64,000 nucleotides of DNA from NCBI GenBank assembly GCA_002842395.1, contig PHCV01000001.1, positions 336,213-400,212 on the forward strand, in the 5' to 3' direction. The position numbers were made by a program, and so were the translations under genes. This document shows, piece after piece, positions 1 to 7,515 of the stretch. Source of the DNA: Betaproteobacteria bacterium HGW-Betaproteobacteria-11. Lineage in GTDB: Bacteria > Pseudomonadota > Gammaproteobacteria > Burkholderiales > Rhodocyclaceae. Each line of letters starts with the position of its first letter. Position 1 is the stretch's first letter. Under the pieces are notes generated by a model. That model did not search any database, was not told the origin of the DNA, and saw only the letters and a list, made by a program, of their open reading frames with translations.

Positions 1-110
1 CGGTGGCGCTTTGGTCAGGGCGTTGTCGCTGGCATGGTGGCGAGAGTACCGGGGCAAAGACGCCGGAAGGGAAGGCGCGGGCACTGGCGAACCTGAAGCA
101 GAATCGCTAA
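1..110 (+). CDS. C-terminal fragment of a small HGG/STG-motif protein (start outside window)
   Basis: The frame starting at base 3 is open from the window edge to a TAA at 108-110 and gives about 35 residues ending LANLKQNR. It contains CRWHGGESTGAKTPEGKAR, a His-Gly-Gly / Ser-Thr-Gly motif I associate with short proteins of unknown function carried by phages and other mobile elements. Only the tail is visible, so length and function cannot be judged. The assignment rests on the motif alone. Confidence 0.5.
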   Translation, partial: VALWSGRCRWHGGESTGAKTPEGKARALANLKQNR

Positions 111-366
111 TTCTCGCGCACGCGCGTGATTAACTCCGGTTAGTGGTCACTGTCGCTGTAAAGTCCTTCTGGTGGTATTACGCGCTTTTTATAGAATACG
201 ACACTGTGACAATTCAACGGGGCGGAAGCTGGCTGCTGACCGCTCCGCGTACTGAACCACGCCAGCGCGCATAAAACCGCGCACAGGCTTTGTGCCTTCG
301 CTTATGATTGCCGTGCTGGCGGGGTTCCAAGTTGATACTAGATCGCAGATTTAGCCCGAGGTCGAT

Positions 367-789
367 ATGAAGTCTAGCCGCACCCTGATATTCAAGGCCA
401 TTCTTGCTGCTGTAGCGGTTGCGTTATCCACGACCACAGTTGCTCAACGTACTTCGTTGGCCTGCCAAGAGGACGCATCCGCTGGCCTAAATTGGGAGCG
501 AGGGGAGTGGACGGTTAAGCGATTTAAGACAGAGAAATTTATCCTCGTACAGGAGGGTAAATCGCTAACAACTGATTCCGTAGGGCGCGCTTTCAATAAG
601 GGATCTATTTTTGTAAGTTGCTTCGTCAAGTCAACGGGCGTGATCTGCATTGCTAATATGGGCGAATCACTATTGTTCAACCCGGAATCAATGAAAGGGG
701 CAAGGACACACTCGCTCGGAAGCATAAGCACTGACCCCGCATACCGCGATTCCATTGCTATCGCGCCTTTTTCCTGCCAACCTTTCTAA
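367..789 (+). CDS. Secreted hypothetical protein, 140 aa
   Basis: Unrecognised protein. Residues 1-26 form a signal peptide (Lys/Arg-rich start, hydrophobic core, VA-Q cleavage site), so the mature protein is probably periplasmic or secreted. The mature part has four cysteines (in SLACQED, FVSCFVK, GVICIAN and FSCQPF), which could form two disulfides. The ATG at 367 has GAGG five bases upstream. The gene stands alone in AT-richer DNA than the cco genes to the right, which fits accessory or acquired DNA. I see no enzyme motif. The ORF is very probably real because of the signal peptide and ribosome binding site; its function is unknown. Confidence 0.72.
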   Translation: MKSSRTLIFKAILAAVAVALSTTTVAQRTSLACQEDASAGLNWERGEWTVKRFKTEKFILVQEGKSLTTDSVGRAFNKGSIFVSCFVKSTGVICIANMGESLLFNPESMKGARTHSLGSISTDPAYRDSIAIAPFSCQPF

Positions 790-1245
790 TCTGGCCGCCC
801 AGCTAGGTTAGCGAAGTAACCCTAACGTCTGACGGGGCGGCTGAAAAAGCCTCTCACAAGTGGAAGCGGGTTGACACTGTCACGCAATCGCTGATCGACC
901 CCTCCCCCCCCGGTGTCATATGCGCTGCCGTAGTCGTCGGGTTCCCTTATCCCTACCCCCGGCCTGCTACTTGATACCCCCCCGTATCGCCCCGGAAAGT
1001 CGGCGCTGGCGATACGGCGAGCAAGCCCGGCAGCGTGGTAGACTTTCAACAAGTGCAGCCGGGGCAAAACATCGCCGGGGCTGTTTGAAGTGGGTAAGGG
1101 AGTGGGTAACGATTCGCTATCCGCTCGCGATACCCTAGCAACTGCGCTGCTTTCGGAGTCAAGTTCGATTCCGGCCAACGCACCAACTTTCGAGACCCGC
1201 TTTTGACCTTCGCCGGCAGCGGGCCTTGCTTCCCGGGAGTCTCCC
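790..1245. other. Gene-free spacer between accessory DNA and ccoI
   Basis: I see no convincing gene here. It holds one palindromic repeat (982-1017), a run of C and G tracts around 900-985, and a stretch near 1160-1183 that resembles the 3' end of a tRNA (GTTCGATTCC followed by CCA) but does not fold as one. The region may be the junction between the accessory DNA on the left and the conserved oxidase cluster. Confidence 0.5.
982..1017 (+). repeat. Interspersed palindromic repeat, copy 1 (complete)
   Basis: Core AAAGTCGGCGCTGGCG at 996-1011. It is flanked by perfect 9-base arms CCGTATCGC (982-990) and GCGATACGG (1009-1017), which enclose an 18-base loop. This is the cleanest copy of a family with about ten members in the window. 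Confidence 0.75.
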
Positions 1246-1308
1246 CTGGAGTCCGCCGCGCTCGATCCTGCCGCCTGTTACCACTGCGGCCTGCCGATTC
1301 CGGCCGGG

Positions 1309-3699
1309 GTGGAAAGTTTCGTCACCATCGACGGCGCGCCACGGGCAATGTGCTGCGCTGGCTGCCAGGCGGTGGCCGCGGCGATCGTCGCCAACGGTCT
1401 GACCGACTACTACCGTCACCGCGATGCGTTGCCCGAGAGCCCGCGCGAGGCGCTGCCGGCGGCCTTGCGCGAGATGGGGCTGTTCGATCATCCCGAGGTG
1501 CAGAAAAGTTTCGTGCGTCCGGTCGGTGAGCATGAACGCGAGGCGGCACTGATTCTCGAAGGCATCACCTGCGCCGCCTGCGTCTGGCTCAACGAGGTCC
1601 ACCTGCGTCGCCAGCCGGGCGTGGTGGCGGTCGACATCAACTATGCCACGCACCGCGCGCGGGTGCGCTGGGACGCGCGGCTGACGAAGCTTTCCCGGCT
1701 GCTCGAGGCCGTCGCCGCGATCGGTTATCGCGCCCATCCCTACGATGTGGCGCGGGCCGAGGCGCTGGCGCAGAAGGAGCGTAAGGCGGCGCTGTGGCGG
1801 CTGTTCGTCGCCGGCTTCGGCATGATGCAGGTGATGATGTATGCCATTCCGGTGTATCTGGCGCAAACCGACAGCGGCAGCGAGATGACGCCCGACATCG
1901 AGCGGCTGATGCGCTGGGCCAGCCTGATCCTCACCCTGCCGGTGGTGCTTTATTCGGCGGCGCCGTTTTTCCGCAATGCCTGGCGCGACCTGATCTTGCG
2001 CCGGCTGGGGATGGACGTGCCGGTGGCGCTCGGCGTCGGCAGTGCGTTTGCCGCCAGCCTGTGGGCGACGGTCAGCGGCCAGGGCGAAGTGTATTTCGAC
2101 TCGGTGACGATGTTCGTTTTTTTCCTGCTCGGCGGCCGTTATCTGGAGATGATGGCGCGCCAGCGGGCGGTGCGTAGCGTCGAGACGCTGGCGCGGGCCT
2201 TGCCGGCGCTGGCGACGCGCTTTCTGCGCTGGCCGGGCAATGCGTGCGAGCAGGTGGCGGCTGCCGCCTTGCAGGTGGGTGACGTGGTGCGGATCGCGCC
2301 CGGCGCCACGGTGCCAGCCGATGGCGAGGTTCTTGCCGGCGAGAGCGCGACCGATGAGTCGCTGCTCAGTGGCGAGAGCCGGCCGGTGGCGAAGAAAACC
2401 GGTGACTGGCTGGTTGGCGGCAGCGTGAATGTGACCAGCCCGCTTGCGCTGCGCGTCGAACGGGTTGGCGAGGCCACTCGGCTGGCGGCGATCACCCGCC
2501 TGATGGAGCGCGCCGCGGCGGAAAAGCCGCAGCTGGTCCTGCTCGCCGATCGTATCGCCGCGCGCTTCGTGCTGGTCGTGCTGCTGCTCGCGGCGCTGAC
2601 CGCGCTGTTCTGGTGGCAGCACGATCCGTCGCGGGCCTTGTGGGTGTTCGTCGCCGTGCTGGTGGTGAGCTGTCCCTGCGCGCTCTCGCTGGCGACGCCA
2701 GTGGCGCTGACGGTGGCCAGCGGCGCGCTGGCCCGGCGCGGGGTGCTGGTCACCCGCGGCCATGCGATCGAGGCGCTGGCCCGGGCCGACCACTTCATTT
2801 TCGACAAGACCGGGACGTTGACCGCGGGCCGCATGAGCCTGCAGCAAACCCTGTTCCTCTCCGGTACGGCGGAGCAGGCGCAGGCGCTGGCGGCGGCACT
2901 CGAACAGGGCTCGGAACATCCGCTTGGACGCGCCTTGCGCCAGGCTGCCGTCGCTCTGCCGCCGGTCACGGCGGACGCAGTGCGCGCGGTGACCGGCGCC
3001 GGGGTCGAGGGCAGCGTCGGCGGCGTGCGCTGGCGGCTGGGGCGGCCGGATTTCGTCGCCGAACTGCACGGCTTGCCGCTGCCGGAGGCGCCGCTGCAAA
3101 AACTCGGCGTTGGCGAGACGGCGATCGCGCTCGGGTCAACGGCCGGCTGGCAGGCATTTTTCACCTTCGCCGATGGCTTGCGGCCGCAGACCGCCGCGGC
3201 GATGGCCGCTTTGCGCCGGAACGGGGTCGGGCTGTCGATCTTCAGCGGCGATGCCGCGGCCAGTGTTCGTCACGTCGGCCAGGCGGTCGGCATCGAGGAT
3301 GCGCGCGGCGGCATGACGCCGGAGGCCAAGCAGGCCGCGCTCCGTGTGTTGCAGGAAGCGGGGGCGGTGGTGGCGATGGTTGGCGATGGCGTCAATGATG
3401 CGCCGGTGCTGGCCCAGGCTCAGGTGTCGATCGCCATGGGCGGCGGCGCCGATCTGGCGCGCGCGCAGGCCGACATCGTGCTGCTCGGCAACGATCTCGA
3501 AGCGCTCGCTGGCGGCCGTGCGCTGGCGCAGCGCACCGTGCATCTGGTGCGGCAGAATCTGGCCTGGGCCTTCGCTTACAATCTGCTGGCCATTCCGGCG
3601 GCGATGCTTGGCTGGGTGACGCCGTGGATGGCCGGCATCGGCATGTCGGCCAGCTCCCTGCTGGTGGTGCTCAATGCGCTGCGCCTGGCGAGGAATTGA
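1309..3699 (+). CDS. ccoI: Copper-translocating P1B-type ATPase CcoI/FixI
   Basis: Inner-membrane copper ATPase needed for assembly of cbb3 oxidase. Visible are a heavy-metal domain with GITCAACVW, about eight membrane segments, the transmembrane Cys-Pro-Cys in SCPCALSLATP, the phosphorylation site DKTGTLTAG and the hinge GDGVNDAP. The next gene, ccoS, starts 2 bases after the stop. The start is unsettled. GTG 1309 is the first usual start codon, but the frame is open back to 1207 and encodes the family's N-terminal CYHCGLPIP just upstream, at 1276-1302. No ATG, GTG or TTG lies in that extension. CTG at 1246 has GGGAG 6 bases before it and may be the true start. A degenerate copy of the interspersed repeat may lie at 3100-3115. 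Confidence 0.93.
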   Translation: MESFVTIDGAPRAMCCAGCQAVAAAIVANGLTDYYRHRDALPESPREALPAALREMGLFDHPEVQKSFVRPVGEHEREAALILEGITCAACVWLNEVHLRRQPGVVAVDINYATHRARVRWDARLTKLSRLLEAVAAIGYRAHPYDVARAEALAQKERKAALWRLFVAGFGMMQVMMYAIPVYLAQTDSGSEMTPDIERLMRWASLILTLPVVLYSAAPFFRNAWRDLILRRLGMDVPVALGVGSAFAASLWATVSGQGEVYFDSVTMFVFFLLGGRYLEMMARQRAVRSVETLARALPALATRFLRWPGNACEQVAAAALQVGDVVRIAPGATVPADGEVLAGESATDESLLSGESRPVAKKTGDWLVGGSVNVTSPLALRVERVGEATRLAAITRLMERAAAEKPQLVLLADRIAARFVLVVLLLAALTALFWWQHDPSRALWVFVAVLVVSCPCALSLATPVALTVASGALARRGVLVTRGHAIEALARADHFIFDKTGTLTAGRMSLQQTLFLSGTAEQAQALAAALEQGSEHPLGRALRQAAVALPPVTADAVRAVTGAGVEGSVGGVRWRLGRPDFVAELHGLPLPEAPLQKLGVGETAIALGSTAGWQAFFTFADGLRPQTAAAMAALRRNGVGLSIFSGDAAASVRHVGQAVGIEDARGGMTPEAKQAALRVLQEAGAVVAMVGDGVNDAPVLAQAQVSIAMGGGADLARAQADIVLLGNDLEALAGGRALAQRTVHLVRQNLAWAFAYNLLAIPAAMLGWVTPWMAGIGMSASSLLVVLNALRLARN

Positions 3700-3701
3700 C
3701 G

Positions 3702-3914
3702 ATGGAAATCCTTTACTTGCTGATTCCGCTTTCCCTGGTGCTGGTCTTCGTCATCGGCGCGATCTTCTGGTGGTCGCTGAAAAGCGGTCAGTTCGAGGAT
3801 CTGGAAGGCCCGGGCTATCGGCTGCTGATGGATGACGATCGTACCGTGGTGGAGGAGAAAGAATGCATTGTCGTTGATGCAGATCAAGGCAAAAAAATGC
3901 AAGGGGAACCATAG
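3702..3914 (+). CDS. ccoS: cbb3 oxidase maturation protein CcoS
   Basis: 70-residue single-span membrane protein with the family's start MEILYLLIPLSLVLVFVI and the cytoplasmic segment FEDLEGPGYRLL. CcoS is required for cofactor insertion during cbb3 oxidase assembly. It follows ccoI by 2 bases, so the two are co-transcribed. The last 14 codons are unusual because they contain a perfect FNR box (3874-3887), and the stop codon overlaps a -10-like hexamer. The C-terminal tail after about residue 45 is therefore probably shaped by a promoter rather than by protein function. Confidence 0.9.
   Translation: MEILYLLIPLSLVLVFVIGAIFWWSLKSGQFEDLEGPGYRLLMDDDRTVVEEKECIVVDADQGKKMQGEP
3874..3887 (+). promoter_or_regulatory. 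FNR box inside the 3' end of ccoS, with -10 at 3910-3915
   Basis: TTGATGCAGATCAA is a perfect match to the FNR consensus TTGAT-N4-ATCAA. A -10-like CATAGT at 3910-3915 starts 29.5 bases from the box centre. This predicts a class II activated start near 3922 (centre at -41.5). The only thing downstream before a strong terminator is about 79 bases of non-coding DNA. Confidence 0.8.
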
Positions 3915-3921
3915 TGGCGAC

Positions 3922-4000
3922 GGGTTGCACGGTGGCTGGAACCAGTTTCCGCAAGACTCTCTGTTGGGGTTCAGGGTGCGCGCTGCGCACCCTTTTTTTT
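3922..4000 (+). ncRNA. Candidate FNR-activated small RNA, about 79 nt
   Basis: No gene fits between ccoS and the terminator at 3974-4000, yet a perfect FNR box and a -10 element sit at class II spacing upstream. The predicted transcript has a weak 5' hairpin (CTGG-AA-CCAG), an unpaired middle segment around 3950-3970 and a GC-rich terminator hairpin followed by eight U. That is the build of an Hfq-type trans-acting sRNA. FNR-controlled sRNAs are known in other bacteria (FnrS, AniS). I see no sequence identity to them and rely on architecture only. The alternative is a duplicated FNR box with no product. Confidence 0.45.
3974..4000 (+). terminator. Rho-independent terminator after ccoIS / candidate sRNA
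   Basis: Stem GGGTGCGC (3974-3981) with GCGCACCC (3985-3992), a 3-base loop, then eight T (3993-4000). Confidence 0.9.
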
Positions 4001-4067
4001 GCCCGCTTGCCTCGAAAAAGACAAAACCCGAAGTTTTCGTCTTATGATTTGCGCGATGCAGCATTAC

Positions 4068-4109
4068 TTGATGCAGATCAAGCTTCAGGCATGCTGCCAA
4101 GCGTATCCT
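4068..4109 (+). promoter_or_regulatory. FNR-activated promoter of ccoNOQP
   Basis: FNR box TTGATGCAGATCAA at 4068-4081, identical to the one in ccoS. The -10 hexamer TATCCT at 4104-4109 starts 29.5 bases from the box centre, so a start near 4116 puts FNR at -41.5. This leaves a leader of about 80 bases before ccoN. Low-oxygen activation of cbb3 oxidase by FNR-type regulators is well established. Confidence 0.88.
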
Positions 4110-4194
4110 GACGCACAAGGTCTTTATGGCGCATCGTCGAGATTCAAAAGGGCGATGCTTATTCCGGTTTTTTGTTCCTATGAGGTGTTCCATC

Positions 4195-5616
4195 ATGCAA
4201 GCGCAAGCGACTTACAACTATAAAGTCGTGCGCCAGTTCGCGGTGATGACCGTGATCTGGGGCATTGTCGGCATGCTCGTTGGCGTCATCATTGCCGCCC
4301 AGTTGGTCTGGCCGCAACTGAATGTCGTCGAGTACCTGAGTTATGGTCGCCTGCGACCACTGCATACCAACGCGGTGATTTTCGCCTTCGGTGGCTGTGC
4401 GCTGTTCGCCACCTCGTATTTCGCCGTGCAGCGAACCAGCCATGCGCCGCTGTTCGCGCCGGGACTGGCCGCCTTCACCTTCTGGGGCTGGCAGCTGATC
4501 ATCGTGCTGGCTGCCGTGTCCCTGCCGTTGGGCATCACCTCCGGCAAGGAATACGCCGAACTGGAATGGCCGATCGACATTCTGATCACCCTGGTCTGGG
4601 TGTCCTATGCGATCGTTTTCTTTGGCACCATCATCAAGCGCACCGTATCGCATATCTATGTGGCGAACTGGTTCTTCGGCGGCTTCATCCTGACCGTAGC
4701 GGTGCTGCACCTGGTCAATAGCGCAGCGGTGCCGGTTACCCTGTTCAAGTCCTACTCCGCCTACGCCGGCGTGCAGGATGCGATGGTGCAGTGGTGGTAC
4801 GGTCACAACGCGGTGGGCTTTTTCCTCACTGCGGGCTTCCTCGGCATGATGTACTACTTCGTGCCCAAGCAGGCCGATCGCCCGATTTATTCCTACCGCC
4901 TCTCGGTGGTGCACTTCTGGGCGCTGATCTTCACCTACATGTGGGCGGGCCCGCATCACCTGCACTACACCGCTCTGCCGGACTGGACGCAGTCGCTCGG
5001 CATGGTGTTTTCGCTGATCCTGCTGGCCCCGAGCTGGGGTGGCATGATCAACGGCATCATGACCCTGTCGGGCGCGTGGCACAAGCTGCGTGATGACCCG
5101 ATCCTGAAGTTCATGATTACTTCGCTTTCCTTCTACGGCATGTCGACCTTCGAGGGGCCGATGATGTCGATCAAGACGGTGAATGCCCTCTCCCACTACA
5201 CCGACTGGACGGTGGGCCACGTGCATTCCGGCGCGCTGGGCTGGGTGGCGATGATTTCCATCGGTTGCATCTACTACCTGTTGCCGCGCCTCTTCGGCAA
5301 GGCGCAGATGCACAGCGTGAAGGCCATCGAGGTGCATTTCTGGGTGGCCACCATCGGCATCGTGCTCTACATCGCCTCGATGTGGATCGCCGGGGTGATG
5401 CAGGGCCTGATGTGGCGCGCCACCAATCCCGACGGCACGCTGACCTATTCCTTCGTCGAGTCGGTCAAGGCGACCTACCCATTCTGGACCATTCGTCTGC
5501 TGGGCGGGGTGCTGTTCCTCGCGGGCATGCTGATCATGGCGTGGAACATGTTCAAGACGATTGCCGGCGGCCAGGCGGTCAACGCTCCCGTTCTGCAACC
5601 GGCCGCGGCGCATTGA
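4195..5616 (+). CDS. ccoN: cbb3-type cytochrome c oxidase subunit I (CcoN)
   Basis: Catalytic 12-helix subunit carrying heme b and the heme b3-CuB site of the high-affinity, proton-pumping terminal oxidase. 473 residues from the ATG at 4195, which is preceded by GAGGTG; upstream in-frame codons lie in the leader and are not conserved-looking. Characteristic segments are the heme-ligand region [12 protein letters not shown], the CuB/heme region [13 protein letters not shown], and [13 protein letters not shown]. It is the first gene of ccoNOQP and sits behind an FNR promoter, so it should be expressed under low oxygen. Confidence 0.96.
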   Translation: MQAQATYNYKVVRQFAVMTVIWGIVGMLVGVIIAAQLVWPQLNVVEYLSYGRLRPLHTNAVIFAFGGCALFATSYFAVQRTSHAPLFAPGLAAFTFWGWQLIIVLAAVSLPLGITSGKEYAELEWPIDILITLVWVSYAIVFFGTIIKRTVSHIYVANWFFGGFILTVAVLHLVNSAAVPVTLFKSYSAYAGVQDAMVQWWYGHNAVGFFLTAGFLGMMYYFVPKQADRPIYSYRLSVVHFWALIFTYMWAGPHHLHYTALPDWTQSLGMVFSLILLAPSWGGMINGIMTLSGAWHKLRDDPILKFMITSLSFYGMSTFEGPMMSIKTVNALSHYTDWTVGHVHSGALGWVAMISIGCIYYLLPRLFGKAQMHSVKAIEVHFWVATIGIVLYIASMWIAGVMQGLMWRATNPDGTLTYSFVESVKATYPFWTIRLLGGVLFLAGMLIMAWNMFKTIAGGQAVNAPVLQPAAAH

Positions 5617-5645
5617 GAGATTTACCAGATAAGGAGCCATCAATC

Positions 5646-6257
5646 ATGTTGACCCATGACAAGATCGAAAGAAATGTCGGCCTGCTGATCGTGCTGACGG
5701 TGCTGACCGTCAGCGTGGGTGGGTTGCTGGAAATCGTGCCGCTGTTTTTCCAGAAATCCACCACCACGCCGGCCAACGAGTTGGTCAAGCCGTATGACCC
5801 GCTACAGCTTTCCGGGCGCGACATCTATATCCGCGAGGGCTGCTACAACTGCCACTCGCAGATGATTCGTCCGTTCCGCGCCGAAACCGAGCGCTATGGC
5901 CACTATTCGGTGGCCGGCGAGTTTGTCTATGACCATCCGTTCCAGTGGGGCTCCAAGCGCACCGGGCCGGATCTGGCGCGGGTCGGCGGGCGCTATTCCG
6001 ACCAGTGGCATCACACCCATCTGCTCAATCCGCGCGACGTCGTTCCGGAATCGAACATGCCTGCCTATGACTGGCTGGAGCGGCCGCTCAAGACCGGCGA
6101 TATCGAAGCCAAGATGAAGGCGCTGCGCGTGGTTGGCGTGCCCTACACGGACGAAGAGATTGCCGGAGCCGCGAAGAGCATCGAAGGCAAGACCGAACTC
6201 GATGCCATGATTGCCTACCTGCAGAACCTGGGTACGGCGATCAAGCAAGTTCGCTGA
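5646..6257 (+). CDS. ccoO: cbb3 oxidase monoheme cytochrome c subunit (CcoO)
   Basis: 203-residue membrane-anchored cytochrome. An N-terminal membrane segment (about residues 11-35) is followed by the heme c motif CYNCH and an axial methionine, probably in the stretch [13 protein letters not shown]. It relays electrons from CcoP to CcoN. An AAGGAG lies just before the ATG at 5646, 29 bases after the ccoN stop, so the genes are one transcript. Confidence 0.95.
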   Translation: MLTHDKIERNVGLLIVLTVLTVSVGGLLEIVPLFFQKSTTTPANELVKPYDPLQLSGRDIYIREGCYNCHSQMIRPFRAETERYGHYSVAGEFVYDHPFQWGSKRTGPDLARVGGRYSDQWHHTHLLNPRDVVPESNMPAYDWLERPLKTGDIEAKMKALRVVGVPYTDEEIAGAAKSIEGKTELDAMIAYLQNLGTAIKQVR

Positions 6258-6272
6258 GCCAGGGAATCGACC

Positions 6273-6470
6273 ATGGACATCAACGACTTTCGGTCCTTGG
6301 TTACCGTGCTGTCGTTGGTGCTGTTCGTCGGCATCGTCTGGTGGGCCTATTCGGACCGGCGCAAAAAAACCTACGACGAAGCGGCACGGTTGCCCCTCGA
6401 TGACGACAGCCCACTGGTGCCCGAGGCGCCGGTGGTAACGCAGATCAATGAGAATCAGGAAAGGAAATGA
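6273..6470 (+). CDS. ccoQ: cbb3 oxidase small subunit CcoQ
   Basis: 65-residue single-helix protein, MDINDFRSLVTVLSLVLFVG then VWWAYSDRRKK. This is the usual CcoQ plan of one membrane helix followed by a basic cytoplasmic tail. CcoQ stabilises the CcoNO-CcoP interaction. It lies between ccoO and ccoP, and its stop overlaps the first ATG of the ccoP frame (ATGA at 6467-6470). Confidence 0.9.
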   Translation: MDINDFRSLVTVLSLVLFVGIVWWAYSDRRKKTYDEAARLPLDDDSPLVPEAPVVTQINENQERK

Positions 6471-6472
6471 TC

Positions 6473-7438
6473 ATGAGTGATTTTGTCAGCGGTTTCTGGA
6501 ATATCTATGTATTTGGAATTACTTTGGTCAGCATCCTGGGCTGCGGGGTGTTTCTCTGGTTGCAGGGTACGGCCAAACACGTTGAAGGCCAGACCACGGG
6601 GCATGTGTGGGATGAAACGCTCGAGGAATACAGCAATCCATTGCCAAACTGGTGGCGCTGGCTGTTTTATCTGACCATTCTGTTTTCCCTGTTCTATCTC
6701 GCCATGTATCCCGGGCTGGGCAGCTTCGAGGGGCAGTACAAGTGGTCTTCCACCGGTCAGTATGACAAGGAAGTGCAGAAGGCAGACAGCCAGTACGGGC
6801 CGATTTACCAGAAGTTTCTCAAGCAGGATGTTCCTGTCGTGGCGGCCAGTGGGGAGGCGAAGGAAATGGGGCAACGCCTGTTCGTCACCTACTGCGCGCA
6901 GTGCCATGGTTCCGATGCCGGGGGTGTCAAGGGATTCCCGAACCTGACCGACAAGGACTGGCTGTACGGCGGTACGCCGGAGAAGATCAAGGAAAGTATT
7001 ACCAATGGGCGTAACGCGATGATGCCGGCCAAGGGCGTCAAGCCCGATCTGTCGGCCGACGAAATCAAGGATCTCGCGAACTACGTTCGTTCGCTTTCCG
7101 GTCTGGCCGCCGATTCGATTCGCACCCAGCGCGGCAAGGAGTTGTTCGCCGTCGCCTGCGCCGCCTGCCATGGTCCGGAGGGCAAAGGTAATGAAGGCGT
7201 CGCGCCGAATCTGGCCGATAAGGTCTGGCTCTATGGTAGTTCCGAAGCCACCATCATCGAAACCACCACTAATGGACGCGTGAACCGCATGCCGGCCTTT
7301 GGCGAGTTTCTCGGTGAGGCCAAGGTGCATCTGCTGGCGGCCTATGTCTATGGCCTCGGTGGTGGCGTGGTTCCGGCAGCCCCTGTCGCAACGATGGAGG
7401 CTCCAGCCGCTGCCGCAGCGCCCGCGGGCGCGCAGTAA
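6473..7438 (+). CDS. ccoP: cbb3 oxidase diheme cytochrome c subunit (CcoP)
   Basis: Membrane-anchored diheme cytochrome that accepts electrons from soluble cytochrome c or the bc1 complex. It has two N-terminal membrane helices (about residues 9-30 and 60-80), then two cytochrome c domains with CAQCH and CAACH. A Pro/Ala-rich tail of about 25 residues ends the protein. The ATG at 6473 is preferred because AGGAA lies 6-7 bases upstream. An ATG at 6467 overlaps the ccoQ stop and is possible. It is the last structural gene; a terminator follows at 7464. Confidence 0.95.
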   Translation: MSDFVSGFWNIYVFGITLVSILGCGVFLWLQGTAKHVEGQTTGHVWDETLEEYSNPLPNWWRWLFYLTILFSLFYLAMYPGLGSFEGQYKWSSTGQYDKEVQKADSQYGPIYQKFLKQDVPVVAASGEAKEMGQRLFVTYCAQCHGSDAGGVKGFPNLTDKDWLYGGTPEKIKESITNGRNAMMPAKGVKPDLSADEIKDLANYVRSLSGLAADSIRTQRGKELFAVACAACHGPEGKGNEGVAPNLADKVWLYGSSEATIIETTTNGRVNRMPAFGEFLGEAKVHLLAAYVYGLGGGVVPAAPVATMEAPAAAAAPAGAQ

Positions 7439-7463
7439 CCTGCAACTGAATGGCAATTGAGCG

Positions 7464-7497
7464 ATCCCCGACGAGTACAATCGTCGGGGATATTTTT
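7464..7497 (+). terminator. Rho-independent terminator after ccoNOQP
   Basis: Eleven-base stem ATCCCCGACGA (7464-7474) with TCGTCGGGGAT (7481-7491), a 6-base loop and a run of five T. Confidence 0.92.
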
Positions 7498-7515
7498 GCT
7501 TTCATTTATTAGTGA

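Noticed and set aside
1138..1185. tRNA-like 3' end: GTTCGATTCC followed by CCAACGCACCA
   Set aside because: The T stem does not pair, the acceptor is one base out of register for CCA, and no D or anticodon arm is found upstream.
3100..3115. AAACTCGGCGTTGGCG in ccoI as another repeat copy
   Set aside because: Two mismatches to the core and no arms; it encodes ordinary family sequence, so I count it only as a possible degenerate copy.
1159..3164. Long antisense reading frames opposite ccoI, and similar ones opposite ccoN, feoB, copA and lptD
   Set aside because: They mirror the codon structure of GC-rich real genes, have no recognisable domains and no ribosome binding sites.
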